The notes below the pieces were generated by a model. That model was not told the DNA's origin and searched no databases. It was given only the letters and a program-made list of their open reading frames with translations. Below, piece after piece: positions 17,676 through 25,852 of a stretch of 64,000 nucleotides of DNA. The first letter of the stretch is position 1; every line of letters starts with the position of its first letter. Where the stretch lies: the NCBI GenBank assembly GCA_965223095.1, contig OZ244979.1:2852001-2916000 (forward strand). Direction: 5' to 3'. The DNA is from J054 sp965223095 (GTDB lineage Bacteria; Pseudomonadota; Gammaproteobacteria; Steroidobacterales; GCA-2729495). Both the position numbers and the translations under genes were made by a program.

Positions 17676-18611
17676 TTACGGCAGTAGGCAAGACCCACCA
17701 TTGTTGAAGCCATCCAAGTCATCCTTCAGTTCTTCGCCGCCGTCCCAGTTCTTGATGCCGGCGCCGATACCACCGTGGTCGCACAACCAGGTTTCGGCAG
17801 CACTCAAGCTGGAGCAGCTATTCCCGTTGGCCACATTCAGCATGGCAGCGATCAACTGCTTAGACATGATGATGGTCTTATCGCCCTTGGGCTTGGTGTT
17901 CAAGATGCTAAGTAAGGCGGTTTGATCCAAGCTAACACCACAGATGCTCAGACTGCTTACGGGCCAAGCTTCGGGGTGCTGAGTCCAGTAACCGTAGCTT
18001 AGCGGCGGCGGCGGGGGCTCTGTGCTCGGGATTGGGCCAATATCGCCCTTAGCACGCGTGGCGCTCCAGGCACTCGCAAAGCTTCCAGAGAAGTCAGAAC
18101 CTTCCAGGGAAATTTGGGCACCAGCCGTCGGCCCAACGCCATCAAATAACGCTTGCAAGGAGCCGCCCGTCACATCCAGTTCGAAGTCGGCCAAATCCGT
18201 GCCGCCGACAGGACCCACATCAATGATGCCGTAGTCGGTTACGGTTCCGGTCAGTAAGGGTCCGGTGTACACGGTAGTTGTCGCGGTGTCTGTTACCTGC
18301 ACGGCATCCACCGTAAAAGTGCCACCGGAAAGATTCCCGCTGGAATCAATGGCGGCCGTCAGCGTTAGGCTACCGCCGACGATAAACTCATCGGCGCCAC
18401 CGGACGAAAATGTCAACAAGACCGGCGTCGACGTAATCGTCAGATTGGTACCATCGTATGTGGCGCCCTGGCCGGCGAGGCTCAGGAACTCGATATTCGG
18501 AAAATCGATCTGCACGCCCAGTAAGGCGCCGTTGCCCGCTGGCGCAACATTAGCCGCCAACACAAGCGTTAGTGCTGCCGCCGCAGTCGATAAACGTTTC
18601 ATTAATTTCAT
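17676..18611 (-). CDS. Exported protein with GYWTQHPEAWP module
   Basis: A 311-residue secreted or surface protein. A signal peptide is clear (MKLMKRLSTAAAALTLVLAA, cleavage near NVAPA-G). The middle (about 27-185) is Gly/Thr/Ser-rich beta-type sequence and includes GSDFSGSFASA, very like the GSDFSGTVGSADTF of the next gene. A proline linker (STEPPPPPLS) leads to a C-terminal module starting YGYWTQHPEAWP and holding several cysteines (SICGVSL, NGNSCSSLSAA, TWLCDHGG, GSCLLP). I know that module only as a recurrent part of exported proteins of unknown role. AAGGAG lies 8 bases before the start. It lacks the PEP-CTERM tail its neighbour has. Confidence 0.75.
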   Translation of the reverse strand: MKLMKRLSTAAAALTLVLAANVAPAGNGALLGVQIDFPNIEFLSLAGQGATYDGTNLTITSTPVLLTFSSGGADEFIVGGSLTLTAAIDSSGNLSGGTFTVDAVQVTDTATTTVYTGPLLTGTVTDYGIIDVGPVGGTDLADFELDVTGGSLQALFDGVGPTAGAQISLEGSDFSGSFASAWSATRAKGDIGPIPSTEPPPPPLSYGYWTQHPEAWPVSSLSICGVSLDQTALLSILNTKPKGDKTIIMSKQLIAAMLNVANGNSCSSLSAAETWLCDHGGIGAGIKNWDGGEELKDDLDGFNNGGSCLLP

Positions 18612-18779
18612 CAGTTTTTCTCCTTGGTGGCCGCATCACCCTCAAACCGGGGTGTCCGACCCTTCCCCTCATTGACGTGCGTGCACGCCAAGGAGCAACT
18701 CGTGTTGTTGGTTAGTTCAAGTTATTATAGTTATTGGGCTTCTAATTATTATTCAGTCATCGAAGTTTTCGGCGCAGCG

Positions 18780-19475
18780 TTATGAGACGGAATTCTTGCC
18801 GAGGCGCCGAAATCCGAACAAACCCAGCAAACCCGAACCAAATAGCCAAACCGCTGCAGGTACCGGAACAAATGTGTCCGCGCTACCTACCGTGCCGGAA
18901 AAATCACTGCCGAAAAATGCCGGATTGCCGTTGGCCAATGGGTCCCAATCAACGCCTGCGCTGATTCCGCTGCCTGCCAAATCGAAGGTAGAAATGATGA
19001 TGCCACCTTTAGTGGTACCACCCAGTACCGCCATGTCACCGGTCGCGCTTGCATACAGAAACTCGAAAACGCCGCTGGCGCCCGTGCCGCCAAAGCCGAA
19101 GCTAACGAGATCTGCTGTCAAAATATTCGGACCGGCGAAATCGGGATTAGCCGTCAGTGACGAACCGCTTATCGACACCGTGCCACTGTCAAAAACACCA
19201 TCGCCGCCGAATTCGGCGGTCAAAGAATAACTAGTGACGTTAATGAAATCCGTTGAAGACCCATCCGGCGGCAGGAGCATGACAGAAACCCCTGAATCCG
19301 TCACGGTGAACGTGCCGGTGGAGCTATTGTAGTCGATGGTGCCATCGGTGGTCAGATCCGGGAACAAGCCGGTTGGATCCAAACCCAATGGAGCGGCCGA
19401 CGCAGTGGACGCCATCATTAAAATAGCGGCTGCGGTTATCCCTGCGATCATGCGCAGAGGGTGCTGGTGCGTCAT
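18780..19475 (-). CDS. PEP-CTERM (VPLPA-type) sorting-domain protein
   Basis: A 231-residue exported protein. The start at 19475 is chosen over a longer frame because AAGGGGAGG precedes it by about 8 bases and a signal peptide follows at once (MIAGITAAAILMMASTASA, cleaved before APLGLD). The body is Gly/Ser/Thr-rich and predicted beta. The C-terminus has the exosortase recognition tail: VPVPAAVWLFGSGLLGL, then FGFRRLGK. In known systems such tails are cut by an exosortase and the protein is handed to the extracellular matrix. No exosortase gene is in the window. The shared GSDFSG segment links it to the gene just downstream, so the two may be old paralogs. Confidence 0.85.
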   Translation of the reverse strand: MTHQHPLRMIAGITAAAILMMASTASAAPLGLDPTGLFPDLTTDGTIDYNSSTGTFTVTDSGVSVMLLPPDGSSTDFINVTSYSLTAEFGGDGVFDSGTVSISGSSLTANPDFAGPNILTADLVSFGFGGTGASGVFEFLYASATGDMAVLGGTTKGGIIISTFDLAGSGISAGVDWDPLANGNPAFFGSDFSGTVGSADTFVPVPAAVWLFGSGLLGLFGFRRLGKNSVS

Positions 19476-20033
19476 CGAGTAGCCTCCCCTTACAAAAGCT
19501 AACCTATTAATTGTTGGCGTATTGCCTTGGATCTCTTCGTAGATCCATGGGTCACGATAGCAAACATCGCACGGTCGGCGCAAGTGGCTTAAGAAACATA
19601 AGCTATTGTCCAGGCAGTATTATTCTGCCAATTCGGACAGCGCTACGACGCCTATAACGCGGCGGAAATATCCTTAGGATTCAATGATACACAGCGTAAT
19701 TACAGCGCGACATCAAAGCCAAGGTTTCATATTATGTTAACTAGATAAACCCCTAGAAAGTCCCGCTTTCTGAATAAATTTAGCCGGCTAGGCCTTGAGT
19801 TACGGCGCGAGCATTCACCGGCTGTGTACGCACCGACTGCCGATCAGCCTTCTTGCGGCGCACGGTGCCCCATTGCCAATTATTAGATCCGCGGTCAGGG
19901 GATTCCATCCGAGCGACTTTGCGCGGCGCTACGCCCAACGATTCTTGGTTAATAGAGGGGTATAGAGAATTATTATAAATAATCTATAAGATATTAATAA
20001 ATAATATAAATGCCATACAGAGATGGTCGCAGC
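19476..20033. other. AT-rich gene-free stretch
   Basis: About 560 bases between the PEP-CTERM gene start and the galU-side palindrome. Visible structure: a 7-bp hairpin TGGATCT/AGATCCA at 19530-19550 in the likely 5' leader, a GGCAG/CTGCC hairpin near 19615-19631, and a very AT-rich block at 19960-20012 dominated by ATTA/TAAT. No convincing promoter or ORF. Confidence 0.45.
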
Positions 20034-20094
20034 GGCCGAACCGATTTTAGGGGCTACTCACTGTAATTGAGTAGCCCCTAAAATCGGTTCGGCC
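20034..20094. terminator. 27-bp perfect palindrome downstream of galU
   Basis: Arms 20034-20060 and 20068-20094 are exact reverse complements (27 bp) around the 7-base loop CTGTAAT, 11 bases after the galU stop. It is far longer than an ordinary intrinsic terminator and has no T-run. It shares CGAACCGATTT with the palindrome at 16310-16378. Confidence 0.65.
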
Positions 20095-20104
20095 CCCCGC
20101 GCGG

Positions 20105-20950
20105 CTACTTTGGGAGCCGCAGGCCCGCGGCGAGTTCCGGGTCATGCCAAGCGTAATCCAAATTTGCCTGCACATAGCCCAGTTTGTTGCCGCAATCGTA
20201 GCGACGGCCATCGAATCGATAAGCCCGCACGGGCTCATCCGCGAGCAGATCCGCGATGGCATCGGTAATTTGAATTTCACCCCCGGCACCGCGACCGGTG
20301 GTGATCAGTTTGTCGAATATCGGGGCGGTCAGCAGATAGCGGCCCACCACGGCCAGGTTTGAAGGTGCATCCGCTGGTTTGGGTTTTTCGACGATTTGCT
20401 CAATCCGCAGGCCATCGTCAACCGCCACAATGCCATAACTACTGGTTTTCTCGGGCGGCACATCTTCCACGGCAATCACGCTGTTGCCATGGCTTGCGTA
20501 GTTCGCAGCCATCTGTGCCAAACAACCCCGCTCCGCGTGAATCAGGTCATCGGGCAAATGCACAAAAAATGGTTCATCACCCACGGCGGGCCGGGCACAA
20601 AGCACCGCATGGCCAAGACCCAAGGGATCGCCCTGACGGATATAAACACAGGCAATTCCCGGCGGTAGAATTCCGCGCAGAGTCTCCAAAAGCACCGCTT
20701 TACCACCATCTTCCAGCGCCCGTTCTAAGTCCGCGTCGGTGTCAAAGTGATCCTCGATGGCCCGCTTACTGCTGTGAGTCACAAACACCAAACGGTCAGC
20801 ACCCGCCTCCAAGGCTTCTTCCACCGCATATTGAATCAGCGGCTTGTCGACGATGGGCAACATTTCTTTGGGAACCGCTTTGGTGGCCGGCAAAAACCGT
20901 GTACCTCGTCCGGCCACGGGAAAAACTACGGTTCTAACGCGGGGGGGCAT
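20105..20950 (-). CDS. galU: UTP-glucose-1-phosphate uridylyltransferase
   Basis: Makes UDP-glucose from UTP and glucose-1-phosphate for polysaccharide and envelope synthesis. Its 281 residues match bacterial GalU. The nucleotide-binding N-terminus VVFPVAGRGTRFLPATKAVPKEML is intact, followed by KPLIQYAVEEALEAGADRLVFVTH. Later come VCARPAVGDEPFFVHLPDDL-like sugar-site residues and VEKPKPADAPSNLAVVGRY. It is monocistronic, about 110 bases upstream of which lies the ComEA-like gene. UDP-glucose supply fits the exopolysaccharide setting implied by the PEP-CTERM neighbour. Confidence 0.97.
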   Translation of the reverse strand: MPPRVRTVVFPVAGRGTRFLPATKAVPKEMLPIVDKPLIQYAVEEALEAGADRLVFVTHSSKRAIEDHFDTDADLERALEDGGKAVLLETLRGILPPGIACVYIRQGDPLGLGHAVLCARPAVGDEPFFVHLPDDLIHAERGCLAQMAANYASHGNSVIAVEDVPPEKTSSYGIVAVDDGLRIEQIVEKPKPADAPSNLAVVGRYLLTAPIFDKLITTGRGAGGEIQITDAIADLLADEPVRAYRFDGRRYDCGNKLGYVQANLDYAWHDPELAAGLRLPK

Positions 20951-21059
20951 GCAGCACTCTCCAGATCACTAGTCGGTGCGCATTCTAGCCAATCCCGACA
21001 CGAACTGCCGCTCAATGCGCCGGTTGGCGGCGACGCCGCCAACCGGCACCGCACACGGG

Positions 21060-21326
21060 CTAGGGGTCTGCGCGCTCCACCAATATGTTGGTGCGATTAG
21101 CCTCAAGGGTATGCTCGCCAATACCCGTTACGTTCAGCAATTCGTCCGCCGACTCAAAAGCGCCATTCTGCTCGCGGTATTTGACGATGGCACGAGCCCT
21201 TGCCCGACCGACGCCGTTGAGTTCTTGGGCAATGGTCTCAGCATCGGCAGAATTGACATCCACTGGGCCCGCCACGGCGAAGCCGCACAATGAATAAGAC
21301 AACAACAATAGAACAAGTTTTTGCAC
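21060..21326 (-). CDS. ComEA-like helix-hairpin-helix protein
   Basis: An 88-residue exported DNA-binding-type protein. Signal peptide MQKLVLLLLSYSLCGFAVA is cleaved before GPVDVN. The rest is one HhH pair: DVNSADAETIAQELNGVGRA followed by RAIVKYREQNGAFESADELL and TGIGEHTLEANR. Small ComEA-type proteins help pull transforming DNA through the periplasm in competent bacteria, but many genomes have such a gene without known competence. It sits between lapB and galU and may be read from its own promoter. Confidence 0.85.
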   Translation of the reverse strand: MQKLVLLLLSYSLCGFAVAGPVDVNSADAETIAQELNGVGRARARAIVKYREQNGAFESADELLNVTGIGEHTLEANRTNILVERADP

Positions 21327-21426
21327 GCTAGTCTCCTTACTGACTAAGAATGATCAGCCATGCTAGTGAATACCAAGGCCAGCAAGGAACCACAAAAACT
21401 CGGTTCTTCACGAAGAAACTCGTGAA

Positions 21427-22617
21427 CTAAAGACTGCTCGTCAACAAGATCCGATTGTCCGGCCGGACACTTTCCCACAGACGGCAACTGGGACACTGCC
21501 AATGCAAAATCAAACTGGCATAGCCGCAGTTGCCACACCGGTAACTCGGTGAATTGGCATTGAGCTCGCGAAGCGCCGCGCACAGTCGCCGCAATTGATT
21601 CTCCCGCGCTGCGGGTTCAAGCTCCTTGATCCGTTCGACATCGACTAATTCGCGCAAGGCCGGATCGGCATCTAAAAAACGCTCCACGGCATCGATACCC
21701 GCCGGCTCGACGATGCCGGGGTTCGCAATGACCGCCATGGCGATGGCGGCAATCGATTCGTAACCACCATCCATCAACTTACGCAGAAAACGCCCGAAAT
21801 TAGCGGCTTCTTCCGCCTCGGTGGAACCCGCTGCCAAGCGCGGCACAATTTCTCGCAACAAGTAAGGCTGCTCTTGCGCCACTCGCCGGTAGAGACGAAC
21901 GGCCTCTCGCCATCGGCCCGCATCCCGCGCCAGGTCGCCCCGCACCAGACTCGCACGCACGGTCTTGTTGCGACTGGTATCGGCCTTCTTGAGTAGACTC
22001 TTCGCACCCGGATAGTCCTTCGCAGCCCGCGCCTGCTCGGCCAACTCGCAGTAGTAGTGAGCCACATGCCCCATGGGAACTTCGGTCGCCCCACCCTGTT
22101 TTTCCAATTCGCTGTGCACCTCGATGGCGCGGTCCCATTCCCGGGTCTGCTCAAAAATTCGCATCAAGCGACTCAAGGCCCGGGCGCGGTACTCGGGATA
22201 TTTGCGCAACTCTAAATAGAGCTTCTCGGCGCGATCAATAAGCCCCGCGCTCATATAGTCTTCGGCGAGGGCGAACTCTGCTTGCGACTTACTGCCCTTC
22301 TCCAAGCCGGGACGGGCCATGATGTTTTGGTGCACGCGAATGGCCCGGTCGACTTCCCCCCGCTTGCGAAACAAGGTACCCAGGGCGAAGTGGGTTTCTA
22401 GCGCATCACCGTCGACTTCGGCCAGGCGGGCAAAAACTTCCAGGGCACGGTCGGAATCTTCATCGAGCAAGTAGTTGATGCCACGCAGGTAGTCTGGACC
22501 GCGATTGGGTGGCGGGAGTTCCTCCTCGCCGGCATCACCAAATTTTGCGAAGGCATAGCCCAGCGCTGCGGCAACAAACAGCAGGCCAGCAAATAGAAAG
22601 GCAGACTCAGTCGGCAT
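21427..22617 (-). CDS. lapB: Lipopolysaccharide assembly protein B
   Basis: An inner-membrane TPR protein that in E. coli brings LpxC to the FtsH protease and so balances LPS synthesis. The start at 22617 gives MPTESAFLFAGLLFVAAALG, an N-terminal membrane anchor, and 396 residues (E. coli 389). TPR repeats fill about 40-340 (DRALEVFARLAEVDGDALET, RAIRVHQNIMARPGLEKGSK). A C-terminal rubredoxin-like zinc module has CGNCG and CPSC, both in place. It overlaps the lapA end by 11 bases, as is usual for lapAB. The longer open frame upstream lies inside lapA and is not used. Confidence 0.93.
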   Translation of the reverse strand: MPTESAFLFAGLLFVAAALGYAFAKFGDAGEEELPPPNRGPDYLRGINYLLDEDSDRALEVFARLAEVDGDALETHFALGTLFRKRGEVDRAIRVHQNIMARPGLEKGSKSQAEFALAEDYMSAGLIDRAEKLYLELRKYPEYRARALSRLMRIFEQTREWDRAIEVHSELEKQGGATEVPMGHVAHYYCELAEQARAAKDYPGAKSLLKKADTSRNKTVRASLVRGDLARDAGRWREAVRLYRRVAQEQPYLLREIVPRLAAGSTEAEEAANFGRFLRKLMDGGYESIAAIAMAVIANPGIVEPAGIDAVERFLDADPALRELVDVERIKELEPAARENQLRRLCAALRELNANSPSYRCGNCGYASLILHWQCPSCRLWESVRPDNRILLTSSL

Positions 22618-22909
22618 CTTGCATTGGCAAACTGCGCAGCGCGCGTACCTCTTCTTCCGCAAGACGCACGGAACGGCGAAGCCGCCGCCGTTGCGCGGAT
22701 GAGCGCAGTAAGACAATGCCGGCACACAGCAAACCGAATACCCAGCCCGCCGCGAACATCAGCGTCAGGGCCAAGGATTTTTGCAGCTCAAAGCTGGCGA
22801 AGGCGAGATCGAGTTCCATATTGCCGGGATTTAACGCGGCGAATACGATCACCAACAGCAAAACGACCAGGAGAATCAGAAAATAGCTGAGATTGCGCAG
22901 CATGTTCAT
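22607..22909 (-). CDS. lapA: Lipopolysaccharide assembly protein A
   Basis: A 100-residue membrane protein (DUF1049/LapA): two hydrophobic spans (NLSYFLILLVVLLLVIVFAA and LALTLMFAAGWVFGLLCAGI) separated by NPGNMELDLAFASFELQ, the family pattern, then a basic and acidic coiled-coil tail. It acts with LapB on LPS assembly. It lies between ihfB and lapB in the conserved rpsA-ihfB-lapA-lapB order. Confidence 0.92.
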   Translation of the reverse strand: MNMLRNLSYFLILLVVLLLVIVFAALNPGNMELDLAFASFELQKSLALTLMFAAGWVFGLLCAGIVLLRSSAQRRRLRRSVRLAEEEVRALRSLPMQDAD

Positions 22910-22982
22910 TCACCAGCCACAAAGCGACAGAGGACTAAAGCCAAAGGCATTATAGATCAAGCCGCCGAGGGCGGCCCGCTTG

Positions 22983-23291
22983 TCAATCGCGTACGGGTAT
23001 GTCGCGATTCGCGTTCACACGGTCACGCAAATCCTTGCCAGGCTTGAAGTGCGGCACATACTTTCCCGACAAAGCCACGGCATCGCCGGTTTTCGGGTTA
23101 CGCCCCATGCGCGGCGGCCGATAATGCAGCGAAAAACTGCCAAAACCACGAATCTCAATACGCTGACCGGCTGCTAGGGAATCACTCATTAAATCTAGTA
23201 GATGTTTTACCGCAAGCTCAACATCCTTAGCCGGCAAATGTTTTTGCTTTCGCGCTATTACTTCGATGAGTTCGGATTTTGTCATCGCCAC
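22983..23291 (-). CDS. ihfB: Integration host factor beta subunit
   Basis: DNA-bending protein that pairs with IhfA and shapes promoters, replication origins and recombination sites. It has 102 residues; the core MTKSELIEVIARKQKHLPAK matches IhfB. The DNA-intercalating beta arm is GRNPKTGDAVALSGKYVPHF, with the conserved proline after RNPKTG-type residues, and FKPGKDLRDRVN closes the fold. Translation may start at the second Met (23285). It follows rpsA by 87 bases, as in other gammaproteobacteria. Confidence 0.96.
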   Translation of the reverse strand: MAMTKSELIEVIARKQKHLPAKDVELAVKHLLDLMSDSLAAGQRIEIRGFGSFSLHYRPPRMGRNPKTGDAVALSGKYVPHFKPGKDLRDRVNANRDIPVRD

Positions 23292-23378
23292 GAGTCACAT
23301 ACCCCCAAAAGTTTTCCGGCAACAGCCGGGCTAAGGAATCAGTGGCGCCTTCTCAATAGATGACGCCATGAGCCCCAA

Positions 23379-25064
23379 CTAATCTTCGGACTGACCGGAA
23401 ATTTTTTCCTTCAGCAAATCGCCCAAGGTGGTACCGGAACTGACACTGCCTGTATCTGAGCGGTAGCTTTCCACGGCTTCGGCTTCTTCATGCGCTTCCT
23501 TGGCTTTAATAGAGAGCGAGACGATACGGGTCTTGCGATCTAGACCCATGAATCGCGACTCAACGGTATCGCCAACTTTCAATACCGTGCGCGCGTCTTC
23601 AACGCGATCACGGGACAACTCGCTGGCGCGAAGCTGGCCTTCCAAGCCACCTTCCAATTCGATCACGGCCCCGCGGGCATCCACCTCGGTCACCGTGCCG
23701 CTGACGATGGTGCCCTTGGGATGATCGGCGAGAAACTTCGAAAACGGATCTTGGTCAAGCTGCTTAACACCCAGTGAAATGCGCTCGCGCTCCGGGTCGA
23801 TGGCCAACACCACCGCTTCCAGGTCTTCACCCTTCTTATAGTTACGTACCGCTTCTTCGCCGGGCAGATCCCAGGAAATATCTGACAAATGCACCAGGCC
23901 GTCGATACCCCCATCCAAACCGATAAAAATACCGAAATCGGTAATAGACTTGATGTTGCCGGACACCTTGTCGCCTCGATTAAAGGCCGTTGCAAACTCT
24001 GCCCAGGGATTTGATTGACACTGCTTAAGACCCAAAGAAATTCGCCGGCGCTCTTCGTCGATATCGAGCACCATGACCTCCACCTCGTCGCCCATTTGCA
24101 CGACTTTAGCCGGGTTGACGTTCTTGTTGGTCCAGTCCATTTCTGACACGTGGACCAAGCCTTCCACGCCTTCCTCGATTTCTACAAAACAACCATAATC
24201 AGCAATATTGGTGACCTTACCGAACAGACGTGTATTGGGCGGATAACGCCGGGCGATACTGGTCCAAGGATCATCGCCGAGTTGCTTAATGCCCAGGGAA
24301 ACACGAGATTTCTCGCGGTCGAAGCGCAGGATCTTCACTTCAATCTCATCACCCACGTTCACAACTTCAGACGGATGTTTGACCCGCTTCCAAGCCATAT
24401 CCGTAATGTGTAACAGACCGTCAATGCCGCCCAAATCAACAAAGGCACCGTAGTCGGTCAAATTCTTCACGATGCCATTCATGATCACGCCTTCTTGCAG
24501 CGACGACAACAAGGTGTCGCGCTCGGCGCTGTACTCTTCCTCGACGACCGCGCGGCGAGAAACCACCACATTGTTGCGGCGTTGGTCCAGTTTAATGACT
24601 TTGAATTCAAGCTCTTTGCCTTCTAAATAGCCGGGATCGCGAACCGGCCGCATATCGACCAGGGAACCGGGCAAGAAAGCACGCACATAGTCGATATCGA
24701 CGGTGAAGCCACCCTTCACTCGCCCGGTGATCATGCCGGTAACGACCTTGCTGTTCTTAAAGGCGTCGTCCAAACGCTCCCAGGTACGGGCCCGCTTCGC
24801 GCGCTCGCGAGATAATCGCGTCTCCCCCGAACCATCTTCCACGGCATCGAGCGCTACTTCGACTTCATCGCCAACGACGACTTCGATTTCACCCTTTTCG
24901 TTGCGGAATTGACTGGCGGGAATCACCGCCTCGGACTTGAGTCCGGCACTGACAATTACGACCTCGGCTGAGACCTGTATGACGCTGCCGGTGAGGATGG
25001 TGCCAGGCTTAATTTGTTGGCTGGCGATGCTTTCTTCAAATAACTCTGCAAAATTCTCGGTCAT
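23379..25064 (-). CDS. rpsA: 30S ribosomal protein S1
   Basis: RNA-binding protein that unfolds mRNA at the 30S subunit, needed for weakly structured or SD-poor messages. The start at 25064 (MTENFAELFEESIASQQIKP) gives 561 residues, like E. coli S1 (557). Six S1 OB-fold repeats are visible, for example GRVKGGFTVDIDYVRAFLPG, LTDYGAFVDLGGIDGLLHIT, IADYGCFVEIEEGVEGLVHV and ITDFGIFIGLDGGIDGLVHL. No Shine-Dalgarno precedes the ATG. Instead there is a hairpin and a T-run directly upstream, which fits the known autoregulation of rpsA. It sits between cmk and ihfB. Confidence 0.97.
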   Translation of the reverse strand: MTENFAELFEESIASQQIKPGTILTGSVIQVSAEVVIVSAGLKSEAVIPASQFRNEKGEIEVVVGDEVEVALDAVEDGSGETRLSRERAKRARTWERLDDAFKNSKVVTGMITGRVKGGFTVDIDYVRAFLPGSLVDMRPVRDPGYLEGKELEFKVIKLDQRRNNVVVSRRAVVEEEYSAERDTLLSSLQEGVIMNGIVKNLTDYGAFVDLGGIDGLLHITDMAWKRVKHPSEVVNVGDEIEVKILRFDREKSRVSLGIKQLGDDPWTSIARRYPPNTRLFGKVTNIADYGCFVEIEEGVEGLVHVSEMDWTNKNVNPAKVVQMGDEVEVMVLDIDEERRRISLGLKQCQSNPWAEFATAFNRGDKVSGNIKSITDFGIFIGLDGGIDGLVHLSDISWDLPGEEAVRNYKKGEDLEAVVLAIDPERERISLGVKQLDQDPFSKFLADHPKGTIVSGTVTEVDARGAVIELEGGLEGQLRASELSRDRVEDARTVLKVGDTVESRFMGLDRKTRIVSLSIKAKEAHEEAEAVESYRSDTGSVSSGTTLGDLLKEKISGQSED

Positions 25065-25066
25065 TA

Positions 25067-25090
25067 CAAAAAAATCCCGCCTTACGGCGG
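25067..25090 (-). promoter_or_regulatory. Hairpin plus T-run just before rpsA start
   Basis: On the minus strand CCGCC-GTAA-GGCGG is followed by GATTTTTTTG, then TAATG. It has the shape of a small intrinsic terminator with a GNRA loop, ending 3 bases before the rpsA ATG. It might be an attenuator or, as RNA, an S1-binding U-rich leader. Role inferred. Confidence 0.45.
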
Positions 25091-25165
25091 CTCTTACGGG
25101 TGTACCAGACATCCTGCCGGCACACGGTTGTTTTCAATCCGGTAGCAATCCATTGCCGCCGGCGC

Positions 25166-25852
25166 TCAGTCATTCATCACATCCGGGAAAACGTCGCGGG
25201 CCCATTGCAACACTTGTGCAATGACTGCCGCCACGGGCATATCGGTTGTGTCTAGGCGCCGGGCATCGAGGCAAGGTCTCAAGGGTGCCACTGCACGCTC
25301 TGAATCCCTCCGGTCCCGCTCGGCCATGTCCCTGGAAAGCGCCGGAAGGCTAACACCAATACCCTTTTCTTTCAACTGCTTATAGCGCCTCAGAGCCCGT
25401 TCTTCCACACTGGCGGTGAGGAAAATTTTCAGCCCCGCGGTGGGAAAAATTACCGCGCCCATATCGCGTCCGTCAGCAACCAATCCGGGCGCTTGGCGAA
25501 ACTGCCGCTGGCGATGCACCAGGGCCTCGCGCACCGCTGGTTGCGCCGCAACTCGTGAAGCCGCCTGCCCGCAAGCTTCTGCGCGGATATCCGACGTCAC
25601 TACCAGTCCGTCCAGGTACACCTGGTCCGCGGCAAAACGCACATCCAAGTTCGCCGCCAAGCGCATCAAGGCGGCCTCGTCATCCAAATCCACCCGCCGA
25701 TTTAAAGCGCTCAACGCCACCAGTCGGTACAAGGCACCACTGTCTAATAGGTGCCAACCCAACTCCCGGGCCACGGCCTGACAAACCGTGCCCTTGCCGG
25801 CACCGCCCGGCCCGTCGACGGCGATGGTGGGGATCTCGTCGCGATCAATCAT
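25166..25852 (-). CDS. cmk: Cytidylate kinase
   Basis: Phosphorylates CMP and dCMP with ATP. About 228 residues; the P-loop VDGPGGAGKGT lies near residue 10. The CMP-binding region has VAADGRDMGAVIFP-like residues (LVADGRDMGAVIFPTAGLKI), followed by FLTASVEERALRRYKQL and the lid segment ERDRRDSERAVAPLRP. The start at ATG 25852 overlaps the aroA stop by 8 bases; a GTG at 25861 is also open. It lies between aroA and rpsA in the standard order. Confidence 0.96.
   Translation of the reverse strand: MIDRDEIPTIAVDGPGGAGKGTVCQAVARELGWHLLDSGALYRLVALSALNRRVDLDDEAALMRLAANLDVRFAADQVYLDGLVVTSDIRAEACGQAASRVAAQPAVREALVHRQRQFRQAPGLVADGRDMGAVIFPTAGLKIFLTASVEERALRRYKQLKEKGIGVSLPALSRDMAERDRRDSERAVAPLRPCLDARRLDTTDMPVAAVIAQVLQWARDVFPDVMND

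Noticed and set aside
19600..19640. A sigma-54-like promoter upstream of the PEP-CTERM gene
   Set aside because: The TGGCA...TGC blocks are 12 bases apart between GG and GC instead of the required 10.
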